Of a stretch of DNA of 13,217 bases, positions 1 to 6,913 are shown in pieces; the first letter of the stretch is position 1, and every line of letters starts with the position of its first letter. Source of the stretch: Prevotellamassilia sp. (GTDB lineage: Bacteria; Bacteroidota; Bacteroidia; Bacteroidales; Bacteroidaceae); the NCBI GenBank assembly GCA_018383375.1, contig JAHAWW010000209.1:1-13217 (forward strand), written 5' to 3'. The translations under genes and the position numbers were made by a program. A model generated the notes under the pieces. It searched no databases and was not told the origin of the DNA. It was given only the letters and a program-made list of their open reading frames with translations.

Positions 1-37
1 ATTCTTCAAAAGACAAAATGCTGAGGACGTCGGGCGA
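1..37. other. Left-edge non-coding stub downstream of asnA
   Basis: These 37 bases follow the asnA stop codon on the minus strand. They contain no recognisable terminator, and no start codon that I can tie to a known protein. Any neighbouring gene lies outside the window. Confidence 0.4.
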
Positions 38-1075
38 TTAGATGAGTGGAATGCCAATACGTTCACATTCTTCGCGCATGTCGTCGGGCCAGATGCTGGC
101 CTGGATTTCGCCGATGTGGGCTTTGCGCAGGTACAGCATACATAGACGCGACTGACCGATACCGCCACCCACACTCAGTGGCAGCGTACCCTCGACGAGC
201 CTGCGGTGGAAGTAGTATTGCAGGCGCTCTTCTTTACCGCTCTCTTTGAGTTGGCGCAGCAGGGCTTCTTTGTCCACGCGTATGCCCATCGAGGAGATTT
301 CGAAGGCACGGCCCAACACGTCGTTCCACACCAAGAGGTCGCCGTTGAGGCCCGGCAGTCCGCTCTCGTTGATGGTGGAGTAGTCATCGTAGTCGGGTGC
401 GCGCAGGTCGTGGGGCTTACCGTCGCCAAGCGGTCCGCCAATGCCGATGATAAACACCGCCCCATGCTCGCGCGTAATCGTGTTTTCGCGCTCTTTTGGA
501 GTGAGGTCGGGATAGCGTTGACGCAGTTCCTCGGCGTGTATGAAGTAGATTTCTTCGGGCAGCATAGGCTTGAGACTTTCGAAGCGCTCACACACCAGAA
601 ACTCCGTGCGGAGCATGGCGGCGTAGATGCATTTCACCGTGCGCTTCAAATAGGCCAGAGTGCGGTCTTCGGCAGTGATGACCCGCTCCCAGTCCCATTG
701 GTCAACATAGAGCGAATGGAGGTTGCCCAATTCTTCATCGGCGCGTATGGCGTTCATATCGGTGTAGATGCCATAGCCGGGCGTCACGTTATAGTCGGCC
801 AGGGTGAGGCGTTTCCATTTGGCCAGCGAATGCACCACTTCGGCGCGAGCGTCGTCGAGGTCTTTGATGGGAAATGTCACGGGGCGCTCAGTGCCGCTCA
901 AGTCGTCGTTGATGCCCAGTCCGCGGCGCACAAAAAGCGGACCGGTGACGCGGCGCAATTTCAATCCGGTAGCCAGATTGTCTTGAAAAAAGTCTTTGAT
1001 GACCTTGATGCCTTGCTCTGTTTCGTATTTGTCAAGCAGGGGTTTGTAGTTGTTGGGACGTATGAGATAACTCAT
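38..1075 (-). CDS. asnA: Aspartate-ammonia ligase (asparagine synthetase A)
   Basis: This cytoplasmic enzyme makes asparagine from aspartate, ammonia and ATP (releasing AMP and pyrophosphate) and is built on a class II aminoacyl-tRNA synthetase fold. The 345-residue product is close to the family's usual length of about 330-345. Visible family landmarks are the N-terminal start MSYLIRP, the NDDLSGTERPV stretch (residues 56-66), the YVDQWDWE substrate-site segment (123-130), the GGPLGDGKPHDLRAPDYDD segment (213-231) and the C-terminal ATP-binding GGGIGQSRL (303-311). The ATG at 1075 gives the conserved N-terminus and the gene ends in TAA at 38. It has its own promoter upstream (1129-1156) and is separated from the next minus-strand gene by a terminator, so it is probably not part of that operon. 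Nothing looks broken. Family assignment is essentially certain. Confidence 0.97.
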   Translation of the reverse strand: MSYLIRPNNYKPLLDKYETEQGIKVIKDFFQDNLATGLKLRRVTGPLFVRRGLGINDDLSGTERPVTFPIKDLDDARAEVVHSLAKWKRLTLADYNVTPGYGIYTDMNAIRADEELGNLHSLYVDQWDWERVITAEDRTLAYLKRTVKCIYAAMLRTEFLVCERFESLKPMLPEEIYFIHAEELRQRYPDLTPKERENTITREHGAVFIIGIGGPLGDGKPHDLRAPDYDDYSTINESGLPGLNGDLLVWNDVLGRAFEISSMGIRVDKEALLRQLKESGKEERLQYYFHRRLVEGTLPLSVGGGIGQSRLCMLYLRKAHIGEIQASIWPDDMREECERIGIPLI

Positions 1076-1128
1076 ATAAGCAATGTTTTTCAGTGAGACA
1101 CAAGAGGTGCCATTTTGTTTTCCGGCAG

Positions 1129-1156
1129 CAAAGATACGTAATTATTTGCACACAAA
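1129..1156 (-). promoter_or_regulatory. Candidate Bacteroidota promoter for asnA
   Basis: Read on the minus strand, TATCTTTG (plus-strand CAAAGATA, 1129-1136) matches the Bacteroidota -7 consensus TAnnTTTG exactly. A TTTG (plus-strand CAAA, 1153-1156) sits 16 bp upstream, somewhat closer than the usual -33 spacing of about 19-21. The implied start is near 1122, giving a leader of roughly 45 nt. The -7 element is convincing; the -33 assignment is weaker. Confidence 0.55.
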
Positions 1157-1160
1157 CCGC

Positions 1161-1203
1161 ATAAAAATAAAAGCATTTGTATATTTCCTGAATACAAATG
1201 CTT
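1161..1203 (-). terminator. Rho-independent terminator after the tatD-family gene
   Basis: A perfect 12-bp inverted repeat, AAGCATTTGTAT at 1171-1182 and ATACAAATGCTT at 1192-1203, encloses a 9-nt loop. Read on the minus strand it is followed at once by the T-rich run TTATTTTTAT (1170-1161). It starts 33 bp after the stop codon of the hydrolase gene, so it should end the tonB/prenyl-synthase/tatD transcript just before the asnA promoter. Confidence 0.85.
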
Positions 1204-1235
1204 GCAAGGTGAAAGTTTGGTTCGGTTTTTCGAGA

Positions 1236-2021
1236 CTAAATGCTGAAAAGTCGACGGGCGTTTTGTGTCGTGATTTCTGCAGCGGCTTCCATCGTGATGT
1301 GATAAATATCGGCGAGTCGCGCCAGCACCATCGGGATGTAGGCTGGTTCGTTGCGCTTGCCGCGATAGGGCACGGGAGCGAGATAGGGTGCGTCGGTCTC
1401 GGTGAGCAGTCGCTCGAGCGGCACCTCAGCCGCCAGCACCTCGGGCAGTGATGAACGCTTGAAAGTGACTACGCCGCCGATGCCCAGATAAAAGCCGGGG
1501 AACGTTTCGAGCAACTCCCCGGCCTCGTCGGCCGTGCCACCAAAACAGTGAAACACGCCGCCACGTATCAGTTGCTCGCGGTGGGGCAGGAGGGTGTCGA
1601 CAAGGTCGCGGTGGGCCGAGCGGCAGTGGATGACCAGCGGTAGGCCATAGCGTTCGGCCCATGCGATTTGGCGTTCAAACACGGCGATTTGCTCGTCGCG
1701 CCGGCTGTCGTCCCAATAAAAGTCAAGCCCCACTTCGCCCACGGCCACAAAGGCTCGCGTGCCCTCAGAGAGCATGGCCTCCATCCGGTCGAGCACCGGC
1801 GACGGGTCGGCGGGTAGTTCGGTGGGGTGCAGTCCCATCATGGGGTGACATAAATCGGGATGGGCGTTGCAGAGAGCCATCATCGGCTCTATTGAAGCCT
1901 CGTCGATATTCGGCAACAACAAGGCGGCGGCGCCGGCACGGCGTGCACGCTCTATCACGTCAGTGCGGTCGGCGTCAAACTCCTCGGTGTAGATATGGGT
2001 GTGGGTGTCTATAAATGTCAT
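1236..2021 (-). CDS. TatD-family metal-dependent hydrolase (putative 3'-5' DNase)
   Basis: This 261-residue protein belongs to the TatD family of metal-dependent hydrolases. These TIM-barrel enzymes bind two metal ions, and several characterised members are DNases with roles in DNA repair or degradation. The metal-ligand set is visible in order: HxH in DTHTHIY (His7, His9), GEVGLD (Glu96), VIHCR (His132), VFHCFGG (His158) and TETDAPYL (Asp210). Length and motif spacing are those of the family, so the enzyme should be active. The ATG start at 2021 puts the HxH motif right at the N-terminus, as expected. It lies 24 bp behind the prenyl synthase on the same strand, is probably cotranscribed with it, and is followed by a strong terminator. 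The exact substrate cannot be read from sequence. Confidence 0.94.
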   Translation of the reverse strand: MTFIDTHTHIYTEEFDADRTDVIERARRAGAAALLLPNIDEASIEPMMALCNAHPDLCHPMMGLHPTELPADPSPVLDRMEAMLSEGTRAFVAVGEVGLDFYWDDSRRDEQIAVFERQIAWAERYGLPLVIHCRSAHRDLVDTLLPHREQLIRGGVFHCFGGTADEAGELLETFPGFYLGIGGVVTFKRSSLPEVLAAEVPLERLLTETDAPYLAPVPYRGKRNEPAYIPMVLARLADIYHITMEAAAEITTQNARRLFSI

Positions 2022-2045
2022 ATTGCAGGGGCAGGCAAAGAGGTG

Positions 2046-3014
2046 TCAGACATTTCGTCCCAACAGTGACTTGGCATAATCTCTGAGCGGTTGGAGCCGT
2101 TCGGGTTCGGCCCCCACGCGGTCCAGACATTGAGCCGCAAGGGCGAAGTGTTGGTCAATGGCCGCCTTGGCCTCTTCGGCGATGTGCAGGCGATTGTAGA
2201 GTTCGGTCACGGCCTTGATTTTTTCGTCGGGTGTCAGGGCCTTGTCTTCAATCCACCCTTTCAGCCTCTCTTTGTCTTGGCCCTCGGCCTTGTTGAGCGC
2301 AGAGATGAGCAGATAGGTCTTTTTGCCGCAAACGATGTCGCCACCGATATTTTTGCCGAAAACTTTCGGGTCGCCGTAGACGTCGAGATAGTCGTCTTGG
2401 ATTTGAAAGGCCAGACCGAGATGTATGGCAAAATCGTAGAGCGCTTGGGCTGCCTCTTCGTCGGCCCCGCCAATGAGGGCGCCGGTTTTGGCGGCACAAG
2501 CCGGCAACACGGCTGTCTTGAGCCGTATCATTTCAAGATATTGCGCCATGCTCACGTCGTTCATCCGCTCAAAGTTCATGTCGTATTGCTGTCCCTCACA
2601 CACCTCCTTCATCGTACGCACGAAGAGCGTCATCACCTCGTGGCGCTGTTGGCATTCGAGGCGGTTCATTTGCTCCACGGCCATGATGAGCATGGTATCG
2701 CCTGAAAGGATGGCCGTGTTGGCGTCCCATTTGCGGTAGACCGTGGGGCGGCCGCGGCGCATAGGTGCCTGGTCCATAAAGTCGTCGTGAAGCAGGGTGT
2801 GGTTGTGGTAGATTTCGAGCGCCAAGGCAGCCGGAAGAGCCTCGGTCGGGTCTTGGCCGAAGATGTTGTAGGCCAGCAACAGCAACGTCGGTCGCAGGCG
2901 TTTGCCTCCGCCTTCGAGGCCGTAGGCAATAGGTTCGTAGAGACCTTTAGGGGCTTGGGGGTAGGGCAGGGCTGCGAGAGCCTCGTTGATGAGTGGGAGC
3001 AAGTGGTCTGGCAT
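2046..3014 (-). CDS. Trans-isoprenyl diphosphate synthase (polyprenyl synthetase family)
   Basis: This 322-residue all-helical synthase condenses allylic diphosphates with isopentenyl diphosphate to build farnesyl-, geranylgeranyl- or longer prenyl chains. GGGKRLRP (residues 35-42), the first aspartate-rich motif DDFMD (77-81), RRGRPT (86-91), the lysine in RLKTAV, the second motif DDYLD (207-211) and a downstream GKKTYL are all present. The reading frame is open back to an ATG at 3068, but I chose the ATG at 3014: it gives MPDHLLPLINEAL, the normal family N-terminus, whereas the extra 18 residues (MFRCLTHYYIYHIPSFLV) match nothing I know. The first motif lacks the two-residue insertion typical of bacterial FPP synthases, and positions -5 and -4 before it are His72 and Thr73 rather than an aromatic residue, so chain length is uncertain. 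It lies between the tonB-like and tatD-family genes, probably in one operon. Confidence 0.93.
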   Translation of the reverse strand: MPDHLLPLINEALAALPYPQAPKGLYEPIAYGLEGGGKRLRPTLLLLAYNIFGQDPTEALPAALALEIYHNHTLLHDDFMDQAPMRRGRPTVYRKWDANTAILSGDTMLIMAVEQMNRLECQQRHEVMTLFVRTMKEVCEGQQYDMNFERMNDVSMAQYLEMIRLKTAVLPACAAKTGALIGGADEEAAQALYDFAIHLGLAFQIQDDYLDVYGDPKVFGKNIGGDIVCGKKTYLLISALNKAEGQDKERLKGWIEDKALTPDEKIKAVTELYNRLHIAEEAKAAIDQHFALAAQCLDRVGAEPERLQPLRDYAKSLLGRNV

Positions 3015-3062
3015 AACAAGAAAAGAGGGTATGTGATATATATAATAATGAGTGAGACAACG

Positions 3063-3117
3063 AAACAAAGAGACAAAAGGTTGGCTGGGCCGCTCACGAC
3101 TCTTAGGCTCTTTGTTT
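3063..3117. repeat. Imperfectly placed 10-bp inverted repeat between tonB-like and prenyl synthase genes
   Basis: AAACAAAGAG (3063-3072) is exactly complementary to CTCTTTGTTT (3108-3117), with a 35-nt spacer. On the plus strand the second arm runs on into a T tract (3115-3120), so it resembles a terminator for antisense transcription. On the minus strand it lies in the 124-bp gap inside the presumed operon. No TAnnTTTG element for the prenyl synthase is visible in the gap. Its function is unknown and a chance match in A/T-rich sequence is possible. Confidence 0.35.
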
Positions 3118-3138
3118 TTTTGCCTTTAGTCTTTAGCG

Positions 3139-3939
3139 TCAGTTGGGCTCAAAATGCAGCGGCAGGGTGATGCAAACGGCGCAAGGACGGCCGTCGGCCG
3201 TGCCGGGGTGCCAGGGCGGCATACGTTGTATCGCGGCTAAGACAATGCGGTCGAGGTCGGGATGAAGCGCTTTGGTCACCTTCGGGTCTTTAACCAAACC
3301 TTGCGCGTCAATAAAAAACGTCACCTCCATACTACCCGCCACGTGCTCGTCAATGAGTCGGCGTGGATAGCCCACCTCTTTGTCGAGCCATTCCATAAGG
3401 GCCTTGAAGCCGCCGGGGAATAGAGGCATCTCTTTGACCACTTCGACGGCCACCAACTGCGGCCCCTCGTAGGGCAGGTCTTTGACATCGCGGTTGTGGA
3501 GAGAGTCTCGGTCGGTCAAGAGTTGCTCGCCGTCCACCACCACCGTCTCTTCGCCACCCGTGCCAAATACAACCTCTGCCGGTGTGTCTTCGACGATTTC
3601 GGGCAAGTGATTGTCGGCACCTTTGATGACGGTGGCCGTCGGCATAGCTCTACCGGCAGAGATGCGCTTCGTCTCGTAGGGTTTGTCTTGCTCGAGCTTC
3701 TTCATCATCTTCACTTGTGTGGAGGCTTCTTCAAAACTTTTGAGCAGTTTGATGCGTAGGTAGAGGTTGAGTCCGGCCGGTATGACAGTAGCCAAGATGG
3801 CCATCACGGCCGTGATGATTAAGGCGAAACGCATCCGTCGCCCTGTGCGGCTACGCAGGCGGTAGGCCCCATAGTCTTTGTTGCGTCCCTCAAAAATGAG
3901 GTCGCACCACGCTTTGGACAATATTTCGGATTGTTTCAC
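3139..3939 (-). CDS. TonB-like energy transducer protein
   Basis: This 266-residue inner-membrane protein carries a periplasmic TonB C-terminal domain, the module that transmits proton-motive force (through ExbB/ExbD) to outer-membrane receptors. The N-terminal segment DLIFEGRNKDYGAYRLR (13-29) is the cytoplasmic signature of many Bacteroidota TonB proteins. One membrane helix follows (about 38-61), then a charged linker with a probable helix (62-90), then the TonB domain (about 172-264) with FPGG, YPRRLIDEHVAGSMEVTFFID and the closing PPWHPG...LPLHFEPN. The start is GTG at 3939: an in-frame TAA lies two codons upstream and the next Met (36) would remove the conserved N-terminus. It is the first gene of a minus-strand operon. 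No exbB/exbD or cognate receptor is adjacent. Two cysteines (253, 256) in the domain are unusual. Which receptor it serves is unknown. Confidence 0.9.
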   Translation of the reverse strand: MKQSEILSKAWCDLIFEGRNKDYGAYRLRSRTGRRMRFALIITAVMAILATVIPAGLNLYLRIKLLKSFEEASTQVKMMKKLEQDKPYETKRISAGRAMPTATVIKGADNHLPEIVEDTPAEVVFGTGGEETVVVDGEQLLTDRDSLHNRDVKDLPYEGPQLVAVEVVKEMPLFPGGFKALMEWLDKEVGYPRRLIDEHVAGSMEVTFFIDAQGLVKDPKVTKALHPDLDRIVLAAIQRMPPWHPGTADGRPCAVCITLPLHFEPN

Positions 3940-3955
3940 GTTTTATACTTGTTTG

Positions 3956-3979
3956 GATGCAGGCCAACCGGCCTGCATC
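3956..3979 (-). promoter_or_regulatory. Perfect 10-bp GC-rich hairpin in the tonB-like gene leader
   Basis: GATGCAGGCC (3956-3965) and GGCCTGCATC (3970-3979) form a perfect 10-bp stem with a 4-nt loop. It lies 16 bp upstream of the GTG start and downstream of the predicted minus-strand promoter at 4005-4012, so it would form near the 5' end of the mRNA. There is no T run after it on either strand, so it does not look like a terminator. A role in mRNA stability or translation control, or as a protein-binding palindrome, is inference. Confidence 0.6.
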
Positions 3980-4004
3980 GGCCCTCTATAGGCCATTTTA
4001 GATA

Positions 4005-4012
4005 CAAAAGTA
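4005..4012 (-). promoter_or_regulatory. -7 promoter element for the tonB-like/prenyl synthase/tatD operon
   Basis: Plus-strand CAAAAGTA reads TACTTTTG on the minus strand, an exact fit to TAnnTTTG. The implied start near 3998 gives a leader of about 59 nt that contains the hairpin at 3956-3979. No TTTG at the proper -33 distance is visible, so support rests on the -7 element and its position. Confidence 0.5.
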
Positions 4013-4034
4013 CGTGCAAAAACTAAATTTATAG

Positions 4035-4042
4035 TACCTTTG
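4035..4042 (+). promoter_or_regulatory. -7 promoter element for the porQ-cmk-ispH operon
   Basis: TACCTTTG matches TAnnTTTG exactly and lies 23 bp before the porQ start codon, implying a leader of only about 16-18 nt. No clear TTTG is seen at the -33 position. It faces away from the minus-strand element at 4005-4012, making a divergent promoter pair. Confidence 0.6.
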
Positions 4043-4065
4043 ACCACAAATAATTCCTAAAGTCT

Positions 4066-5046
4066 ATGAAAAAGCCTCTGCTGCTCTTGTTTGCCCTGAC
4101 CGCCTGCCTGCGCCTTGTTGCGCAAGAAGGCACAGCTTCGTTTGCGGTGTTGGGCTTGCCGGTGTCGTCGCATGTAGCCGGTTTGGGAGGCGAGAATATC
4201 TCTGTCGTGGAAGACACGCCGTGGGCCGGTGCGGCCAATCCGGCGCTTTGGTCGACTGTGACTGACCGTAGCCTCGGTCTTGGCTTTATGACTTATCCCG
4301 ACGGCGGTCAGTGGTATAACGCGCAGTTTGTCAAAGCCTTTGGCGAGCGTCACACAGCCGCCTTTCACGCCAGAATGATGAACTATGGCGAGATGACGGA
4401 GACCGACGCCGCAGGCATTGAGAGCGGCACCTTCAAGCCGCGCGACATCGTTGTGGGAGCGGCCTACAGCTATGTGCTTTCCGACCTTTGGGCCGGCGGA
4501 GCGGGCGTCAACCTCGTCACGACAAACTACGCAGGCTACAACTCGGCGGCCGTGTCGGTAGACTTGGGACTTAATTATTTTAATCCCGAAAAAGATCTCT
4601 CTGTCTCACTGGCAGCGCGCAATATCGGTGCACAGTTTAAGTCGCCGGCCGATGGCCGCACGGCTCATGCTCCTTTTGTCTTGCAAGCCGGTCTGACCGC
4701 AGGCATGTCACACGCTCCCGTCCGTTTCTCTGTCACACTCACCGACTTGACGCGATGGAAAACCTCCGATTATTATCATCCGGCCGACGAGTCGCTCAGT
4801 TTCGGCAAAAAACTGCTCAACCATGTCGTGGTGGGTGTCGACGTCATCCCGGCCGAAGGCTTTTATCTCTCAGCCGGCTACAATTTCCGCCGCGCCTATG
4901 AGTTGAAGGCGGCAGGCAGCGGCCATGGTGCCGGTCTGACTTTTGGCGGTGGGCTCAACCTTAGCCGTTTCAAACTCGGCGTTTCTTATGCCAAATACCA
5001 CGTCGGGGCGGCCTCGCTCATGTTTAGTGCCGGCTATGCGCTTTAG
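4066..5046 (+). CDS. porQ: Type IX secretion system outer-membrane protein PorQ
   Basis: PorQ is an outer-membrane beta-barrel of the PorV/PorQ family that, with PorU, PorV and PorZ, forms the T9SS surface attachment complex that processes and anchors secreted cargo. The 326-residue product has a signal peptide (MKKPLLLLFALTACLRLVAQ, probable cleavage after Gln20), an N-terminal segment rich in GLGGENISVVEDTPWAGAANPAL (about 39-61) and alternating barrel strands to a C-terminal end SLMFSAGYAL, with no C-terminal sorting domain. The ATG at 4066 directly begins the signal peptide. As I recall, Porphyromonas gingivalis has the same order of porQ, cmk and ispH, and that synteny is the strongest support for the name. 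The cmk gene follows after 67 bp. Confidence is high for the family and somewhat lower for PorQ against another PorV/PorQ-family protein. Confidence 0.88.
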   Translation: MKKPLLLLFALTACLRLVAQEGTASFAVLGLPVSSHVAGLGGENISVVEDTPWAGAANPALWSTVTDRSLGLGFMTYPDGGQWYNAQFVKAFGERHTAAFHARMMNYGEMTETDAAGIESGTFKPRDIVVGAAYSYVLSDLWAGGAGVNLVTTNYAGYNSAAVSVDLGLNYFNPEKDLSVSLAARNIGAQFKSPADGRTAHAPFVLQAGLTAGMSHAPVRFSVTLTDLTRWKTSDYYHPADESLSFGKKLLNHVVVGVDVIPAEGFYLSAGYNFRRAYELKAAGSGHGAGLTFGGGLNLSRFKLGVSYAKYHVGAASLMFSAGYAL

Positions 5047-5113
5047 CCTTTTATGTTCAAGCTGAAGCCTTTTCAATCAATCTTTTTTTTGTCAAACAAC
5101 CCTTGTTTAGGAT

Positions 5114-5809
5114 ATGAAAAAAATCATTGTGGCCATCGATGGCCACTCTTCTTGTGGAAAGAGCACGATGGCCAAGTCATTGGCTCGCAGTGTAGGTTAT
5201 GTCTATGTAGATACCGGCGCCATGTATCGTGCCGTCACCCTTTTTGCCATGCGTCGTGGGCTGTTTGCCGCCGACGGTTCGGTCGATGCCGCTGCTCTTG
5301 AAGCCTTGATGCCGGAAGTGAAAGTCGACTTCGTGCTCGACCCCGAGAGCGGTCTGCCCTTGGTGCGCTTGGGTGGAGAAATAGTGGAGCGTGAAATCCG
5401 CTCGCTCGAGGTCTCTTCACACGTCAGTCCGGTGGCTGCTCTGCCTTTTGTGCGCACAGCCATGACCCATGCCCAGCAAGCCATGGGCCGCGAGAAAGGG
5501 CTGGTCATGGATGGCCGCGACATTGGCACGGTGGTTTTTCCCAATGCCGAGTTGAAGATTTTTGTCACCGCTTCTGCCGAGGTGCGTGCACAGCGACGTT
5601 TTGACGAGTTGCAGGCTAAAGGAATGCCTGCCGACTATGCCGACATCCTTCGCAACGTTCAAGAGCGCGACTATATCGACTCACACCGTGAGGTGGCTCC
5701 TTTGCGCCAGGCCGACGATGCCTTGTTGCTCGACAACAGTCACCTCACGCGCGACGAGCAACAGGCTTGGCTGCTCGAGCGTTTCAAGGAGAAAACTGCC
5801 GAGGCCTGA
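5114..5809 (+). CDS. cmk: (d)CMP kinase (cytidylate kinase)
   Basis: This enzyme phosphorylates CMP and dCMP to the diphosphates in pyrimidine nucleotide recycling in the cytoplasm. The 231-residue protein has the Walker A loop GHSSCGKST (10-18), the substrate-site segment DTGAMYRAV (33-41), the DGRDIGTVVFP segment (133-143) and the lid-type region AQRRFDELQAKG (159-170), all at standard spacing. A cysteine in the P-loop (SSCGKST) is, from memory, usual in Bacteroidota homologues. The ATG at 5114 starts the conserved MKKIIVAIDG strand. It lies 67 bp after porQ and 33 bp before ispH, so the three are probably one transcript. Confidence 0.96.
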   Translation: MKKIIVAIDGHSSCGKSTMAKSLARSVGYVYVDTGAMYRAVTLFAMRRGLFAADGSVDAAALEALMPEVKVDFVLDPESGLPLVRLGGEIVEREIRSLEVSSHVSPVAALPFVRTAMTHAQQAMGREKGLVMDGRDIGTVVFPNAELKIFVTASAEVRAQRRFDELQAKGMPADYADILRNVQERDYIDSHREVAPLRQADDALLLDNSHLTRDEQQAWLLERFKEKTAEA

Positions 5810-5842
5810 ACGTCATTACCCCATCCCTCACCCGTGTGACTC

Positions 5843-6703
5843 ATGATAAAGATAGAAATAGACGAAGGCTCAGGCTTCTGTTTCGGTGTCACCACGGCCA
5901 TACGCAAGGCCGAGGAAGAACTCGCCGGCGGCGGCACGCTCTATTGTCTTGGCGACATCGTCCACAACGGCAGCGAGTGTGACCGCCTCAAGCGCTTGGG
6001 ACTCATCACCATCGACCACACCGCCTTTTCGTCGCTTAGCGAAGGCAAGGTCTTGTTGCGTGCCCACGGCGAACCGCCCTCGACCTATGCCTCGGCAGCG
6101 GCTCGTGGCATACGCTTGGTCGATGCCACTTGTCCCGTCGTGCTGCGGCTGCAGCGGCTCATTGGGCGCACTTATGCCGAGCCCTCCGGGCCACAGGTGG
6201 TGATTTATGGCAAGCCAGGCCATGCCGAGGTTTTGGGACTCGTGGGCCAGACTGAAGGCACGGCCATCGTGGTGCAGAGCCCTGAAGAAGCCGAACGGCT
6301 CGACTTCACCCGCGACATCTGCCTCTTCTCTCAGACCACACAGCCTCTTGAAGGCTTCCGCCAGATTTCAGAGTTCATTGAGGCCCACATCCAGCCGCCG
6401 GCCACTTTTCGCGCCTTCGACACCATCTGCCGGTCGGTGCGTGGCCGTGTGCCCGGCATACGCAGTTTTGCCTCGCGCCACGACGTCATCATTTTCGTCT
6501 GCGGACTGAAGAGCAGCAACGGCCGTGTGCTTTATGAGGCCTGCCGCGACGTCAATCCGCGCACTTATATGATAGACTGTCCCGAGGCGCTGCGCCGAGA
6601 GTGGTTTGAGGGTTGCGACACGGTTGGCATTTGCGGCGCCACGTCGACGCCGGCTTGGCTCATGGCCGACTGTCGCGACGCTATTCTCGACCTGACCCGA
6701 TAG
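5843..6703 (+). CDS. ispH: 4-hydroxy-3-methylbut-2-enyl diphosphate reductase (IspH/LytB)
   Basis: IspH is the iron-sulfur enzyme that catalyses the last step of the methylerythritol phosphate pathway, reducing HMBPP to IPP and DMAPP. All three cluster cysteines are present: Cys13 (GFCFGV), Cys97 (DATCPVV) and Cys196 (DTICRSV). Substrate-site residues are also visible: His42 (IVHN), His75 (RAHG), His127 and Glu129 (GHAEV), Thr165/166 (SQTTQ), the KSSNGR segment (223-228) and the C-terminal GATSTP (265-270). The 286-residue length is slightly shorter than the E. coli enzyme but nothing essential is missing. It is the last gene of the porQ-cmk-ispH run. Its products feed the prenyl synthase encoded on the other strand at 2046-3014. 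Confidence 0.96.
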   Translation: MIKIEIDEGSGFCFGVTTAIRKAEEELAGGGTLYCLGDIVHNGSECDRLKRLGLITIDHTAFSSLSEGKVLLRAHGEPPSTYASAAARGIRLVDATCPVVLRLQRLIGRTYAEPSGPQVVIYGKPGHAEVLGLVGQTEGTAIVVQSPEEAERLDFTRDICLFSQTTQPLEGFRQISEFIEAHIQPPATFRAFDTICRSVRGRVPGIRSFASRHDVIIFVCGLKSSNGRVLYEACRDVNPRTYMIDCPEALRREWFEGCDTVGICGATSTPAWLMADCRDAILDLTR

Positions 6704-6807
6704 GCTGCCCCGCCATGCCGGTCGTGTCGTGAGGCTTGTTTTGCCTGCGCTCAGCCGCCTCAGCCGGCGTGTGTGGTTTTGTCTTTTTATTTGTGGCAAA
6801 CAAACAT

Positions 6808-6815
6808 TATCTTTG
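6808..6815 (+). promoter_or_regulatory. Promoter-like TAnnTTTG element ahead of no annotated gene
   Basis: TATCTTTG fits the Bacteroidota -7 consensus exactly. TTTG motifs occur at 6778-6781 and 6790-6793, but neither is at ideal -33 spacing (26 and 14 bp). Transcription from here would start near 6821, only a few bases before the hairpin at 6830. It may drive a small RNA or be a chance match. Confidence 0.35.
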
Positions 6816-6829
6816 ACGTAAGAAAAAAG

Positions 6830-6855
6830 AAAGAGGCCCTTTTAAGGCCTCTTTT
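6830..6855. terminator. Two-way terminator for ispH and possibly the opposing gene
   Basis: AAAGAGGCC (6830-6838) and GGCCTCTTT (6846-6854) form a perfect 9-bp stem with a 7-nt loop. On the plus strand it is followed by TTATTTG. On the minus strand it is followed by a better T-rich run, the complement of 6821-6829. It lies 126 bp after the ispH stop. Its placement between convergent genes fits a bidirectional terminator. Confidence 0.75.
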
Positions 6856-6872
6856 ATTTGTAATTCAAGCCG

Positions 6873-6913
6873 TTACGGGCATAAGGCGGGTTTTCCTGTC
6901 CTTATGCCCGTAA
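6873..6913. repeat. Perfect 14-bp inverted repeat with 13-nt loop
   Basis: TTACGGGCATAAGG (6873-6886) is exactly complementary to CCTTATGCCCGTAA (6900-6913). The loop is CGGGTTTTCCTGT. No T tract follows on either strand, so it is not a standard terminator. Its right arm overlaps the first unit of the 21-bp direct repeats. It could be the body of a small RNA or a protein-binding palindrome. Confidence 0.8.

Noticed and set aside
206..1096. 296-codon open frame on the plus strand opposite asnA
   Set aside because: It lies entirely antisense to a full-length, well-conserved asnA and has no recognisable domain; GC-rich codon use of asnA keeps the opposite frame open.
2091..2705. 204-codon plus-strand frame opposite the prenyl synthase
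   Set aside because: It is antisense to both aspartate-rich motifs of a convincing synthase and has no independent support.
3015..3068. 18-residue N-terminal extension of the prenyl synthase
   Set aside because: The extension is not seen in the family, and the internal ATG at 3014 gives the usual start; no promoter or other start signal favours 3068.
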